64,000 nucleotides of DNA from Xenorhabdus indica (GTDB lineage: Bacteria > Pseudomonadota > Gammaproteobacteria > Enterobacterales > Enterobacteriaceae), in contig NZ_NKHP01000001.1 of assembly GCF_014467235.1 (NCBI RefSeq), positions 220,295 to 284,294 of the forward strand, in the 5' to 3' direction. The notes beneath the pieces are model-generated. The model searched no databases. It was not told where the DNA came from and saw only the letters and a list, made by a program, of their open reading frames with translations. This document shows, piece after piece, positions 9,469 to 19,366 of the stretch (its first letter is position 1; the number at the start of each line of letters is the position of its first letter). Made by a program: the position numbers and the translations under genes.

Positions 9469-10467
9469 ATGCAATTAACTTTCGAAAAATTGTTCAGCGC
9501 CCAACCCCTGACCCAACAAGAAAGCGAAAAACTCTTCACTGCTATTATTTGTGGTGAATTAAGTGAGCCTCAATTAGCTGCTGTCTTAATCAGCATGAAA
9601 CTGCGGGGCGAACAGCCGCAGGAAATTGCAGGCGCGGCACAAGCACTATTAGCCCATGCTTCTCCGTTTCCACGTCCTGACTATTCCTTTTGTGATATTG
9701 TCGGTACAGGCGGAGACGGTACAAACAGTATCAATATTTCAACTGCCAGTGCTTTTGTTGCCGCCGCCTGCGGCCTTAAAGTCGCAAAACATGGCAACCG
9801 CAGCATTTCCAGTCGTTCAGGTTCATCTGACTTACTGGCTGAATTTGGTATAGCATTGGATGCCAGCGCTGAAAAATCCCGCCGGGCCCTGGATGAAATT
9901 AATATCTGTTTTCTGTTTGCACCGCAATACCACAGTGGATTTCATCATGCAGTAACAGTTCGCCAGCAATTGAAAACCCGTACTTTATTCAATGTACTTG
10001 GTCCTCTGATCAACCCTGCCCGACCGCCTCTCACCTTAATTGGTGTTTATAGCCCAGAATTGGTAGATCCTATCGTGCGTACATTACAAGTATTGGGTTA
10101 TCAACGTGCTGTGGTGGTACATAGCGGAGGCGTGGATGAAGTTGCTTTGCACGCGCCCACTCAAGTTGCTGAACTTAATCACGGTGAGATTACTCAATAT
10201 CAGTTAACAGCGAAAGATTTTGGACTACCCAATCATCCGATATCATCGCTGAATGGCGGAACACCGCAAGAAAATGGCCATATGTTGAGTTTATTACTGC
10301 AAGGACGGGGGGAAAAAGCTCATGCCGATACGGTGGCTGCCAATGTTGCTCTCTTAATGAAAATACATGGAAACGAAGACTTACGGCAAAATGCCCAACT
10401 GGCATTAGATACAATTTATAGTGGTCAAGCTTATGAAAAAGTGATCGCATTAGCGGCAAGGACTTAA
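9469..10467 (+). CDS. trpD: Anthranilate phosphoribosyltransferase
   Basis: TrpD transfers phosphoribose from PRPP to anthranilate. The PRPP-binding signature [11 protein letters not shown] and [15 protein letters not shown] are present near residues 80-110. I favour the ATG at 9469 (MQLTFEKLF, 332 residues) because AGAGG at 9455-9459 gives normal spacing; the ATG at 9460 is directly adjacent to that site. The frame is open further upstream over the trpG end, but this is not likely to be translated. trpC follows after 2 nt. Confidence 0.96.
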   Translation: MQLTFEKLFSAQPLTQQESEKLFTAIICGELSEPQLAAVLISMKLRGEQPQEIAGAAQALLAHASPFPRPDYSFCDIVGTGGDGTNSINISTASAFVAAACGLKVAKHGNRSISSRSGSSDLLAEFGIALDASAEKSRRALDEINICFLFAPQYHSGFHHAVTVRQQLKTRTLFNVLGPLINPARPPLTLIGVYSPELVDPIVRTLQVLGYQRAVVVHSGGVDEVALHAPTQVAELNHGEITQYQLTAKDFGLPNHPISSLNGGTPQENGHMLSLLLQGRGEKAHADTVAANVALLMKIHGNEDLRQNAQLALDTIYSGQAYEKVIALAART

Positions 10468-10469
10468 TC

Positions 10470-11837
10470 ATGAAAAGTAATATATTACAGAAGATTGTTG
10501 CAGATAAGGCACTATATCTCATCACTAGCAAGGAAAAACAGCCACTGGAAAGTTTCATTGATTCCGTTGTACCAAGCCACCGTCCGTTTTATCAGGCACT
10601 GACTCATAAACAAACGGTTTTTATTCTGGAATGCAAAAAGGCGTCTCCTTCAAAAGACGTGCTACGAACAGATTTCGATCCAGTACATATTGCCAAAAAT
10701 TACCAACCCTACGCAGCAGCGATTTCTGTACTGACTGACGAAAAGTATTTCCAGGGCAGTTATGATTTTCTCCGCGTAGTCAGTGCGGCTGTACATCAAC
10801 CCATTCTGTGTAAGGATTTCATTATTGACCCTTATCAGGTTTACCTTGCCCGCTATTATCAGGCCGATGCTATTTTGTTGATGCTTTCTGTTCTTGATGA
10901 TGAAACCTACCGTCAACTATCCGATCTGGCACATGGCCTTGATATGGGGGTATTAACAGAAATCAGCAACGAAGAGGAACGCCGTCGGGCAATAGCACTG
11001 GGTGCAAAAGTGATTGGTATTAATAATCGGGATCTGCGTGATTTGTCTATAGATTTAGATCGTACCCGCAGTCTGTCCATCGATTTGCCAGAAAATACCA
11101 TTGTTATTAGTGAATCCGGCATTTACCGCCACCAGCAAGTACGAGAATTAAGCCAATTTGCCTGTGGATTCCTGATTGGTAGTGCTTTGATGGCTCAATC
11201 TGATTTGGATCTCGCTCTACGGCGACTGATTCTGGGTGACAATAAAGTCTGCGGTTTAACCCGCTCACATGATGCTAACGCAGCATTACAGGCTGGTGCC
11301 GTTTATGGTGGTTTAATTTTTGCTGAAAAATCACCACGTAAAGTCAGCCTTCAACAAGCACAACAAATCATTAATGAAGTCCCTTTGTTATATGTTGGTG
11401 TATTTCAGAATCAGTCAATTGAATTCGTCAATCATACTGCCCGCAATCTTTCACTCACAGCCGTTCAATTGCATGGTCATGAGGATCAAACCTACATTAA
11501 TGCGCTCCGTTCTGTCCTGCCAGAACATTGTGAGATGTGGAAAGCGATTGATATGTCACAGGCAAAAATGCTTTTCGATATATCTTATTCCAATATTGAT
11601 CATCTATTATTGGATAATGGCTCTGGAGGTACAGGCACAGCCTTTGATTGGCAATTAATCGACAAAAATTTTCAGCATAACAGTATATTGGCAGGTGGTT
11701 TAAATGCTGAGAACTGTAGACAAGCCGCAGCTCTGGGTTGTTACGGACTGGATTTTAATTCCGGTGTTGAAATCAGGCCAGGGATCAAAAGCAGCCAGAA
11801 AATAAAACAAGTATTCCAACAATTACGCTGTTATTAA
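10470..11837 (+). CDS. trpC: Bifunctional indole-3-glycerol-phosphate synthase / phosphoribosylanthranilate isomerase
   Basis: The protein has two TIM barrels. The N-terminal part (about 1-255) is indole-3-glycerol phosphate synthase, with FILECKKASPSKD, ILCKDFI and VISESGI. The C-terminal part (about 256-455) is phosphoribosylanthranilate isomerase, with VCGLTR, VQLHGHED and LDNGSGGTGTAFDW. The 455 residues match the 453 of the E. coli TrpCF fusion. It catalyses the third and fourth steps after anthranilate. An 80-nt gap separates it from trpB. Confidence 0.97.
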   Translation: MKSNILQKIVADKALYLITSKEKQPLESFIDSVVPSHRPFYQALTHKQTVFILECKKASPSKDVLRTDFDPVHIAKNYQPYAAAISVLTDEKYFQGSYDFLRVVSAAVHQPILCKDFIIDPYQVYLARYYQADAILLMLSVLDDETYRQLSDLAHGLDMGVLTEISNEEERRRAIALGAKVIGINNRDLRDLSIDLDRTRSLSIDLPENTIVISESGIYRHQQVRELSQFACGFLIGSALMAQSDLDLALRRLILGDNKVCGLTRSHDANAALQAGAVYGGLIFAEKSPRKVSLQQAQQIINEVPLLYVGVFQNQSIEFVNHTARNLSLTAVQLHGHEDQTYINALRSVLPEHCEMWKAIDMSQAKMLFDISYSNIDHLLLDNGSGGTGTAFDWQLIDKNFQHNSILAGGLNAENCRQAAALGCYGLDFNSGVEIRPGIKSSQKIKQVFQQLRCY

Positions 11838-11917
11838 TCATATTTTCAAAAAACTAGCATTCAAAAGACGAATATTCAGATAGTTAAATTTTAACCAAAA
11901 AGTGAGAAATAAAAATA

Positions 11918-13108
11918 ATGGCTAAGTTAAATCCGTATTTTGGTGATTTTGGAGGGCAATTTGTTCCCCAGATCCTAATCCCTGCCCTTGATCAATTAGA
12001 AGAAGCTTTTATCGAAGCAAAGAATGATCCTGAATTTCAACAAGCATTTCATAGTTTATTGAAAAACTATGCAGGCCGTCCTACTGCTTTAACACGATGC
12101 CAAAATTTAACCAAAGGCACAAAAACCCGTTTATATCTGAAGCGAGAAGATTTACTCCACGGAGGGGCACACAAAACCAATCAGGTTTTAGGACAAGCAT
12201 TACTGGCAAAACGGATGGGGAAAAAAGAAATTATTGCTGAAACAGGTGCTGGTCAGCATGGTGTAGCGACTGCTCTGGCCTGCGCGCTTTTAGGTTTGAA
12301 ATGCCGCATCTACATGGGAGCAAAAGACATTGAACGTCAATCTCCCAATGTATTCCGTATGCGCCTTATGGGCGCTGAAGTCATTCCTGTTCACAGCGGC
12401 TCCGCAACACTAAAAGATGCCTGTAACGAAGCGATGCGTGATTGGTCTGGCAGCTATGATAAAGCACATTATTTGCTAGGAACCGCTGCTGGCCCACACC
12501 CTTACCCCACAATGGTACGTGAATTTCAGCGCATGATTGGTGAAGAAGCCAAGACCCAGATTTTGGAAAAAGAAGGACGCTTGCCTGATGCCGTTATTGC
12601 CTGTATTGGTGGTGGTTCAAATGCTATTGGATTATTTGCGGAATTCATTCCAGAAACCCACGTTCGCCTGATTGGTGTTGAACCTGCCGGGCATGGTATT
12701 GAAACCGGGGAGCATGGTGCACCATTAATACACGGTAAGCTGGGAATTTACTTTGGCATGAAATCGCCAATCATGCAGACAGAAGATGGGCAAATAGAAG
12801 AGTCATATTCCATCTCGGCCGGATTGGATTTTCCTTCTGTTGGCCCTCAACATGCCTATCTTAACAGCACTGGACGAGCCGATTATGTTTCCATCACTGA
12901 TAATGAAGCACTGGATGCATTTAAAGCACTATCACTTAATGAAGGGATTATTCCGGCCTTAGAATCTTCACATGCACTTGCCTACGCCTTGAAAATGATC
13001 CATCAGGAACCGAATAAAGAACAATTATTGATCGTCAACTTATCCGGTCGTGGCGACAAAGATATCTTTACCGTTCACACTATTTTGAAATCAAAAGGAG
13101 AAATCTGA
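11918..13108 (+). CDS. trpB: Tryptophan synthase beta chain
   Basis: TrpB condenses indole with serine using PLP. The Schiff-base Lys lies in [12 protein letters not shown] (about residue 86), and the phosphate-binding loop is [10 protein letters not shown] near 231. The 396 residues match the family length (E. coli 397). The TGA stop shares a base with the trpA ATG, as expected for coupled synthesis of the alpha2-beta2 complex. Confidence 0.98.
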   Translation: MAKLNPYFGDFGGQFVPQILIPALDQLEEAFIEAKNDPEFQQAFHSLLKNYAGRPTALTRCQNLTKGTKTRLYLKREDLLHGGAHKTNQVLGQALLAKRMGKKEIIAETGAGQHGVATALACALLGLKCRIYMGAKDIERQSPNVFRMRLMGAEVIPVHSGSATLKDACNEAMRDWSGSYDKAHYLLGTAAGPHPYPTMVREFQRMIGEEAKTQILEKEGRLPDAVIACIGGGSNAIGLFAEFIPETHVRLIGVEPAGHGIETGEHGAPLIHGKLGIYFGMKSPIMQTEDGQIEESYSISAGLDFPSVGPQHAYLNSTGRADYVSITDNEALDAFKALSLNEGIIPALESSHALAYALKMIHQEPNKEQLLIVNLSGRGDKDIFTVHTILKSKGEI

Positions 13109-13914
13109 TGGAACGTTACGAATTGTTATTTAAAAAATTAGAAAAACAAAATCAAGGCGCTTTCGTTCCCTTTGTCACTCTGGGCGATCCTAATCCTGAA
13201 TTATCTTTAGATATTATCGACGCTCTCATTTCTGGTGGAGCCGATGCCTTAGAAATTGGCATTCCATTTTCCGACCCTCTTGCAGATGGCCCGACGATTC
13301 AGGATGCTAATTTGCGTGCATTATCTGCCAAGGTCACACCGACATTATGTTTTGAGTTATTGGCACAAATTCGGACAAAACACCCTGATATTCCAATCGG
13401 TCTGCTGATGTACGCAAATCTAATATTTCATAATGGAATAGATGAATTTTATAACCGCTGTAAAAAAGCAGGGGTTGATTCGGTTCTGGTTGCTGATGTG
13501 CCATTATCTGAATCACGCCCTTTTTATTCAGCAGCCATAAAATATGACACTGCGCCAATTTTCATTTGTCCACCCAATGCAGATGATAATTTATTGCGTG
13601 AAATTGCCTCATTCGGGCGCGGTTACACTTATCTGCTATCAAGAGCCGGTATTACAGGAACTCAAATTCGGATGGAACAACCATTGACACATTTGGTTAA
13701 TAAACTAAAAGAATACCATGCAGCACCTGCCCTACAAGGGTTCGGAATTTCTGAACCAGAGCAAGTCATATCTGTCATCAATAGTGGAGCTGCCGGTGCT
13801 ATTTCAGGTTCTGCTGTGGTGAATATCATTGAGAATAATTTACATCAACCTCACATTATGCTGGAAAAACTCACGATATTCGTCCGCTCCATGAAATCAG
13901 CAACCCAGAAATAA
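13108..13914 (+). CDS. trpA: Tryptophan synthase alpha chain
   Basis: TrpA cleaves indole-3-glycerol phosphate to indole, which is channelled to TrpB. The TIM-barrel enzyme has the catalytic Glu in [19 protein letters not shown] near residue 49 and Asp in the same motif near 60, plus the phosphate loop GFGIS near 211. At 268 residues it matches E. coli TrpA. It is the last trp gene; no clear terminator follows before the BON-domain gene 39 nt downstream, so some read-through is possible. Confidence 0.97.
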   Translation: MERYELLFKKLEKQNQGAFVPFVTLGDPNPELSLDIIDALISGGADALEIGIPFSDPLADGPTIQDANLRALSAKVTPTLCFELLAQIRTKHPDIPIGLLMYANLIFHNGIDEFYNRCKKAGVDSVLVADVPLSESRPFYSAAIKYDTAPIFICPPNADDNLLREIASFGRGYTYLLSRAGITGTQIRMEQPLTHLVNKLKEYHAAPALQGFGISEPEQVISVINSGAAGAISGSAVVNIIENNLHQPHIMLEKLTIFVRSMKSATQK

Positions 13915-13953
13915 TCTTTCTTTTCCCCCATAGCGCAGTTAAGGAGATTTACT

Positions 13954-14268
13954 ATGAAAAAGTTGAAGACCATTTCCGCATTTTTTATTGCGGCCATTAT
14001 AACCGTTACGATATCTGCATGTGCTCCAACAGCAACAACAGAAAGCACTGGAAACTACATTGATGATACAGTCATCACTACCAAAATAAAAACTGCACTG
14101 TTTGAGGCTAATAATTTGATATCCAATGACATTAGTGTAGAAACCTATAAAGGGCGTGTTCAATTAAGTGGATTTGCACGTTCTCCCGAAGAAGTCAAAC
14201 AAGCAATTCAAATTGCAAGAGGGATTAAGGGAGTGAAAACCGTTATTAACTCTATAAAACTCCGGTGA
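13954..14268 (+). CDS. BON-domain lipoprotein
   Basis: This 104-residue protein starts with a signal peptide ending in the lipobox ISAC, with Cys23 as the likely lipidation site. The rest is one BON domain (about 35-104, with DDTVITTKIKTAL and VKTVINSI), a fold of envelope proteins such as OsmY and DolP/YraP that bind or guard membranes. A strong TAAGGAG precedes the ATG. It lies between trpA and ompW. It is too short, with one BON domain, to be OsmY or DolP (two domains), so no symbol is given. Confidence 0.85.
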   Translation: MKKLKTISAFFIAAIITVTISACAPTATTESTGNYIDDTVITTKIKTALFEANNLISNDISVETYKGRVQLSGFARSPEEVKQAIQIARGIKGVKTVINSIKLR

Positions 14269-14292
14269 ATAAATTTGAAAAATATCGTAAAA

Positions 14293-14319
14293 ATGGGGCA
14301 CAGCATATGCTTGCCCCAT
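14293..14319. terminator. Inverted repeat between BON gene and ompW
   Basis: ATGGGGCA (14293-14300) pairs with TGCCCCAT (14312-14319), and the interior AGCATATGCT is itself palindromic. It lies between convergent genes, as a terminator would, but no T tract follows directly. Confidence 0.5.
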
Positions 14320-14429
14320 TGGTTCTCTCTTATACCCTTTATTTTTCAAGTTGCAGATAACAAAGTTGCACCTTAAAATCTATTGGGTTATCAAACACAC
14401 AGGTTAATTACACTCGCATCATCAAATAA

Positions 14430-15071
14430 TCAGAATTTATAACCGACACCAAACATAAATACCCAAGGGTCAAGACGGGTTTTATATTTATAATCCTTAT
14501 TTCCTGCTTTAAACTTCACATCAGTTTCAATATTCATCCACCAGAGTGACGTATTCAACATCCAGTTTTTATCCAGTTGATAATCTAAACCTACTTGACC
14601 TGCAATCCCCCAGGAATCTTTCAGATCCAGGCTATTTAAATTCGCCGCTTTAACAGTTGCATTATTATTAAATTTTTCATCAAAGAATGTTGTATAGTTT
14701 ACACCTATACCAATATAAGGACGTAAATCATTTTCTTTATCACCAAAATAGTATTGTGCCATTAATGTTGGTGGTAAATGTTTAACCGTCGCGATCTCAC
14801 CGACTTTTGGCAAATTAACATTATGTTGAAATGGCGTAGCAGCCAATAATTCAACACCAATGTTATCAGTGACCATATAACCAAAAGTTAAACCTAACTG
14901 TGTGTTATTATTTACGTCAAACGAACCTAAACCTAAAACATTATCAGAGCCAGCATTTGGTCTTACCGTTGCTGTGCCTGCACGGAATAGGAAATCACCG
15001 GCTTCATGGGCAAAAGTCAATGATGGAGCCAGCGTTGCAGCAGCCAAGACAAGCGCAGAAATCTTTTTCAT
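14430..15071 (-). CDS. ompW: Outer-membrane protein OmpW
   Basis: OmpW is an eight-stranded outer-membrane beta-barrel with a hydrophobic channel. I chose the ATG at 15071 (MKKISALVLAAA), which gives 213 residues, a signal peptide ending at TFA (about residue 21), and a GGGA ribosome site; the ATG at 15083 has none. The mature N-terminus HEAGDFLFRAGTATVRPN and the terminal aromatic Phe (GVGYKF) are typical. A perfect FNR box lies 67 nt upstream of the start, and ompW is anaerobically regulated by FNR in E. coli. The neighbours yciC and trp agree with E. coli synteny. Confidence 0.96.
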   Translation of the reverse strand: MKKISALVLAAATLAPSLTFAHEAGDFLFRAGTATVRPNAGSDNVLGLGSFDVNNNTQLGLTFGYMVTDNIGVELLAATPFQHNVNLPKVGEIATVKHLPPTLMAQYYFGDKENDLRPYIGIGVNYTTFFDEKFNNNATVKAANLNSLDLKDSWGIAGQVGLDYQLDKNWMLNTSLWWMNIETDVKFKAGNKDYKYKTRLDPWVFMFGVGYKF

Positions 15072-15137
15072 TATCAATCCCATTTATGTGGTTTTAGTAT
15101 TTAAAAATTTATTATTTCACCTATGGGATATTTTTAA

Positions 15138-15151
15138 TTGATCCAAATCAA
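15138..15151 (-). promoter_or_regulatory. FNR binding site upstream of ompW
   Basis: TTGATCCAAATCAA is a perfect match to the FNR consensus TTGATnnnnATCAA. Its centre is about 73 nt from the ompW start codon, which suits activation from near -41.5 with a leader of about 30 nt. The site is palindromic, so an effect on yciC cannot be excluded. Confidence 0.85.
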
Positions 15152-15448
15152 AGTTACCTGAATATATATTTATGATGAAGGAAATTTTATATTTCCCTAT
15201 CAATTTTTGATTACAACCTATAATTAAGAATATTAGTATTATATTGACAACTAATATATATCAATTAGATCCTGTTCAGTTAACACAGAATTAACACGAT
15301 TATCGAAAGAACAAAAATTAACCAAAAAACGTTTCTGGTAACAAATATTGTGCAATAGTGACTAACCTTTACTTTTAGGTATCCAATAATCTGCCGAACA
15401 AGGTACAATCGGGTATCATCATTGTTTCATTTGATAGGAGCCATTTTC
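15152..15448. other. AT-rich intergenic region between ompW and yciC
   Basis: About 300 bp with no gene. Apart from the FNR site at its left border and the AGGAG ribosome site of yciC (15436-15440), I see no convincing motif. Confidence 0.6.
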
Positions 15449-16189
15449 ATGCCCATCACGGCAAATACCCTGTATCGTGACAGCCTCAATTTCTTTAAGC
15501 ATCAGCTGTTGAATATTGTCATACTCTCTGTTTTGGCCGCGTTGGTGACAACATTGCTGGAGCATGTTCTCATGCCTGATGGTGAGCAACTCAAATTACT
15601 GGTTGAGATACAAGATGCTTTCAAAGAATCAGGCAATGCGGGTATTAAAAACTTCGTAGAGCAATTGACCTCGGAAGAGCAGTTAATGTTCTTGCATACA
15701 GCATTCGGGATCCTATTTTCCAACATATTTGGTGATACTTTACTCACTGTCAGTGTATTGATACTTATCAGTGCTATTTCAAATGGGCATCAAACCAATG
15801 CATTACAGGTCAGCAAACTATTTATTATTCAATTGCCTAAGATGTTATTGCTGATGTTTATCTGTACTCTATTAGTTCAGATAGGTTATACGTTGATGTT
15901 CATCCCAGGGGTTCTGTTTTCAATCACATTTGCATTTGCCCCGATTTTTCTGCTTGATAAAGGTAAAGGGGTGTTTGCTTCTATGCAAGAAAGCTGGAGA
16001 TTAGCGTTCAATAATTTTCGCCTGTTAGTTCCTGCTGTATTACTATGGCTTGCAATAAAACTGATTTTAGTACTGGGTTTGTCTAAGCTGCCTGATATCG
16101 CACTATCATCACTGAATAACCTGCTTTCTTCTGTGCTGCTGATTTATCTATTCCGCTTGTATATGCTGACCAAACCACAAAATCAGTGA
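15449..16189 (+). CDS. yciC: YciC-family inner-membrane protein (UPF0259)
   Basis: This integral membrane protein of unknown function is closely similar to E. coli YciC. The start ATG at 15449 (MPITANTLYRDSLNFF) aligns with the E. coli N-terminus and has AGGAG 8 nt upstream, giving 246 residues. Five or six hydrophobic segments are visible (for example around 21-36, 90-110, 125-160 and 195-240). It lies between ompW and yciB as in E. coli, but a SulP gene is inserted between it and yciB here. Confidence 0.93.
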   Translation: MPITANTLYRDSLNFFKHQLLNIVILSVLAALVTTLLEHVLMPDGEQLKLLVEIQDAFKESGNAGIKNFVEQLTSEEQLMFLHTAFGILFSNIFGDTLLTVSVLILISAISNGHQTNALQVSKLFIIQLPKMLLLMFICTLLVQIGYTLMFIPGVLFSITFAFAPIFLLDKGKGVFASMQESWRLAFNNFRLLVPAVLLWLAIKLILVLGLSKLPDIALSSLNNLLSSVLLIYLFRLYMLTKPQNQ

Positions 16190-16233
16190 ATTACAAATTA
16201 GTTACATATAAGAAATCCATTGCCTCGCCCTAC

Positions 16234-17970
16234 TCAGCGAGGCTCTTTCTCTTCAACTTGTTTCTTACTCTGAATCAAACGAATAGCAAAATAGAGATCA
16301 GGGACAACAATTAAATCCTCATCACTACGCTTGAGTTTGTTTTGTTTGATCCAGTTCTTCAATTCAGTTCTGCGGCCAGCAAGGATTAACGTTATCCTTT
16401 TTCGTTTTAGCACCGTAATGAGTTCATCCAACGCAGCAAACACACTGACATCATCATAGGTAAAACTGACCGTTGCATCCACAACTAACCATGCAGGGCG
16501 TTTGGGGGTGCTATTTACATGCTGTAAAATCCGTCTTTTAAAATACCCGACATTAAAGTAAGTCAAAGGTGAATTAAAACGATACATCATCACGCTATCT
16601 ACTGCTTCAATATCATTACCTTGATTGATTGAACGGATCATGCCTTGCTCATTCACACCCAACAACTGATCAGAAGGACGAAAAATAATACGTAAAAATT
16701 GTAATAAACCCAGTAATACCGCAAAACCAATACCATCAATCACACCGACTAATAAAACTGCAACCAATGTGAAAATGGATAATATAAAAGCCTGACGATT
16801 ACGTTTCCGATATGCCCAGATATTTTTTAATCCAAGTAATGACCACGTAGAAAAGATCAGGACAATGCCTAATGATGATAATGGGATATATGACAGAAAT
16901 TTAGTCATAAAAAATAATACTAATAATATGGCTATTGCAGAGATAACCGACACCATCTGCGTTTTTCCACCAAGAGCATCATTGACCGCGGTACGGCTGC
17001 TGGCGGCGCTGACTGCAAAACCCTGTGATAACGACGACGCAATATTGGCGATGCCCAATGCCCGTAATTCTAAATCTGCATCCACCTGATAACCATTTTT
17101 ACTGGCAAAACTACGTGCTGTCATCATGAAACTGACAAAACTGATCACCGCAAGGTTGATGGAAGGAACAACCAAATCACGTATGCTGCCGAATTCGAAT
17201 TCAGGCATTGGGACAATCGGCAAACCGTCCTCCATATGGCCAACAATCTGAATACCATATTGATTCAATTCAAATTGCCAACTCACATAAGTAGAAATGA
17301 TCATCGCCAGCAACGGTGCTGGCCAACCTGGCCGCAGAAAACGTACACTCAGCAGAACTAATAACGTCATTGCGGACATCCCGACAGTCGGCCAATGAGA
17401 TGCCAGCAATTTATGCGGTAATGCAACCAATCGTTCAATCAATTCTGGTGGTAAACCGGAAAGCCCAAATACTTTGGCGATCTGATCCGCCATAATAGTA
17501 ATCGCAACCCCATTAATAAAACCTTTTAAAATGGGTCTAGAGATAAAATCAGCAAATGCTCCCAGACGAAAATGACTAGCCAGTATGCACCAAAATCCCG
17601 TCATCAATGTCATCACGATGGCGAGCTGCCAGCGAACATCTTCATTCCCTAACGCCAGCGGCGTTACCGCAGCCGCAATAACAGCACATGTCGCAGCATC
17701 CGGCCCGACTATCAACTGACGAGATGTTCCAAACAAGGCATAAGCAATCATGGGTAAAATACAAGCATACAGGCCAATGATAGCGCTTATCCCCATTAAT
17801 TCAGCATAAGCAATCGCAACAGGCAGAGCGACAGCAGCAACAGACAAACCGGCTCGCATATCATGGCCGAAATACTCTTTACGATAGTGACAAAGACTCT
17901 CCAATCCCGGCATCCAGCGATATAACTGTTTCCACAATGTGCTTTTCCACAACATTTTTTTCCACAACAT
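16234..17970 (-). CDS. SulP-family anion transporter with STAS domain
   Basis: The 578-residue protein has the SulP order: an N-terminal membrane domain (about 35-430) starting with DMRAGLSVAAVALPVAIAYA, then a cytoplasmic STAS domain (about 455-560, VVDATVSFTYDDVSVF). The family moves sulfate, bicarbonate or dicarboxylates; the substrate here is not predictable. It is not the DauA (YchM) sequence type. The start at 17970 has GAAAGGA upstream. The first 15 residues consist of repeated LWK units. It is inserted between yciC and yciB, which are adjacent in E. coli, suggesting acquisition or rearrangement. Confidence 0.9.
   Translation of the reverse strand: MLWKKMLWKSTLWKQLYRWMPGLESLCHYRKEYFGHDMRAGLSVAAVALPVAIAYAELMGISAIIGLYACILPMIAYALFGTSRQLIVGPDAATCAVIAAAVTPLALGNEDVRWQLAIVMTLMTGFWCILASHFRLGAFADFISRPILKGFINGVAITIMADQIAKVFGLSGLPPELIERLVALPHKLLASHWPTVGMSAMTLLVLLSVRFLRPGWPAPLLAMIISTYVSWQFELNQYGIQIVGHMEDGLPIVPMPEFEFGSIRDLVVPSINLAVISFVSFMMTARSFASKNGYQVDADLELRALGIANIASSLSQGFAVSAASSRTAVNDALGGKTQMVSVISAIAILLVLFFMTKFLSYIPLSSLGIVLIFSTWSLLGLKNIWAYRKRNRQAFILSIFTLVAVLLVGVIDGIGFAVLLGLLQFLRIIFRPSDQLLGVNEQGMIRSINQGNDIEAVDSVMMYRFNSPLTYFNVGYFKRRILQHVNSTPKRPAWLVVDATVSFTYDDVSVFAALDELITVLKRKRITLILAGRRTELKNWIKQNKLKRSDEDLIVVPDLYFAIRLIQSKKQVEEKEPR
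17926..17970 (-). repeat. Triplicated LWK-encoding repeat at SulP N-terminus
   Basis: TTGTGGAAA occurs three times in frame, twice preceded by ATG, encoding MLWKK-MLWKST-LWKQ. Each ATG could initiate translation. Confidence 0.8.
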
Positions 17971-18145
17971 AGCATTACAGTCCTTTCGTGAAATGAAACA
18001 CAGTATAATGCGGTGTTAAATCAAAACTCACAATCCTCATCACTCCGCTCCCTGCCTTTTTCTTTAAACCATTTCATTGAGATCTGATACACTCTGGCAT
18101 AAATTCAGAAACGTGCCATCATCGGTATTAAAGTGAGCCCAATTT

Positions 18146-18682
18146 ATGAAACAACTTTTAGACTTTTTGCCATTAGTCGTTTTTTTCGTCGTCTACAAGA
18201 TGTATGACATTTTCTATGCTTCAGGAGCGTTGATAGCAGCGACAGGCCTGGCCGTTGTCATCACCTATTTGATGTATCGCAAAGTTGAAAAATCCTCCTT
18301 AATTACATTTGTCATGGTTGCCATCTTTGGTACATTAACATTGGCTTTTCACAGCGATTTGTTCATTAAATGGAAGGTAACGGCTGTTTACGCTATTTTT
18401 GCCTTAGTTTTGCTTATTAGCCAATGGGTTATGAAAAAGCCACTGATCCAACGGATGTTGGGTAAAGAATTGAAACTACCTGATACTATCTGGAACAAGC
18501 TGAACATGGCTTGGGCAATCTTCTTTATCGCCTGCGCGTTAGCAAATATTTATGTTGCTTTCTGGCTACCTCAAAATATTTGGGTAAACTTTAAAGTGTT
18601 CGGGTTAACAGCATTAACACTGGTCTTTACCGTGTTGAGTGTGATATATATCTACCGTCATCTGCCTCGCGAACAAGAATAA
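18146..18682 (+). CDS. yciB: Inner-membrane septation protein A homologue
   Basis: YciB (IspZ family) is a small inner-membrane protein linked to cell-envelope synthesis and division. The 178 residues begin [18 protein letters not shown] and contain about five membrane segments. Motifs near 112-135 ([13 protein letters not shown]) and 145-155 ([14 protein letters not shown]) are typical of the family. yciA follows after 75 nt in the same direction, as in E. coli. Confidence 0.96.
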   Translation: MKQLLDFLPLVVFFVVYKMYDIFYASGALIAATGLAVVITYLMYRKVEKSSLITFVMVAIFGTLTLAFHSDLFIKWKVTAVYAIFALVLLISQWVMKKPLIQRMLGKELKLPDTIWNKLNMAWAIFFIACALANIYVAFWLPQNIWVNFKVFGLTALTLVFTVLSVIYIYRHLPREQE

Positions 18683-18700
18683 TAATAACTTTCATATGGA

Positions 18701-18728
18701 TACCTGCTGAATTACTGGCAGGTATTGT
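18701..18728 (+). terminator. Weak hairpin after yciB
   Basis: TACCTGC (18701-18707) pairs with GCAGGTA (18718-18724), followed by TTGTTG. It may partly terminate yciB transcription before yciA. Confidence 0.4.
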
Positions 18729-18757
18729 TGTAATCACCAAATAAAGCAAGTTTTCTA

Positions 18758-19192
18758 ATGACACAACAACAATGCTTACCAAACGGAGAATTGGTTCTCC
18801 GTACACTGGCCATGCCTGCTGACACTAACGCCAATGGAGATATCTTCGGTGGCTGGCTGATGTCTCAAATGGATATTGGCGGCGCAATTCTGGCAAAAGA
18901 GATTGCTCTGGGACGCGTAGTTACTGTTAGCGTAAATGGGATCAGTTTCCTAAAACCAGTTGCGGTAGGTGACGTCGTTTGCTGTTATGCCCGTTGTCTG
19001 AAAACGGGAAATTCATCCATCACCATTCATATTGAAGTATGGGTGAAGAAAGTGGCCTCTGAACCAGTTGGGCAACGTTACCGGGCAACAGAAGCTGTTT
19101 TCACATACGTAGCCGTTAATGAAAATAATACGTCCCGTCCTTTACCGGAAGGGAAAAGAAACTTCAAACTGGAAAGCAGTGATTCAGAGTAA
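18758..19192 (+). CDS. yciA: Acyl-CoA thioesterase YciA
   Basis: YciA is a hexameric hot-dog-fold thioesterase that hydrolyses many acyl-CoA esters. The hot-dog signature is present: TNANGDIFGGWLMSQMD (about 24-40) includes the catalytic Asn/Asp region, followed by VSVNGISFLKPVAVGDVV. At 144 residues it is slightly longer than E. coli YciA (132) because of the C-terminal tail. It lies downstream of yciB as in E. coli and is followed by a good terminator. Confidence 0.96.
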   Translation: MTQQQCLPNGELVLRTLAMPADTNANGDIFGGWLMSQMDIGGAILAKEIALGRVVTVSVNGISFLKPVAVGDVVCCYARCLKTGNSSITIHIEVWVKKVASEPVGQRYRATEAVFTYVAVNENNTSRPLPEGKRNFKLESSDSE

Positions 19193-19221
19193 CGATTCAT
19201 TAGAAATGTAACTCACAAATT

Positions 19222-19251
19222 AAAGGAGCACATTGAATGAGCTCCTTTTTT
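19222..19251 (+). terminator. yciA terminator
   Basis: AAAGGAGC (19222-19229) pairs with GCTCCTTT (19241-19248) and runs into T residues. Confidence 0.88.
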
Positions 19252-19366
19252 ATGACTCATTTTTATTACTGATAAGTAATGATAAATTAAAAAATATAAA
19301 GTTTAATGCTTATAATGCCTTTGTTGTTATGTTATTGGCAGAGGTATTATCTCGTATTTAAATAAC

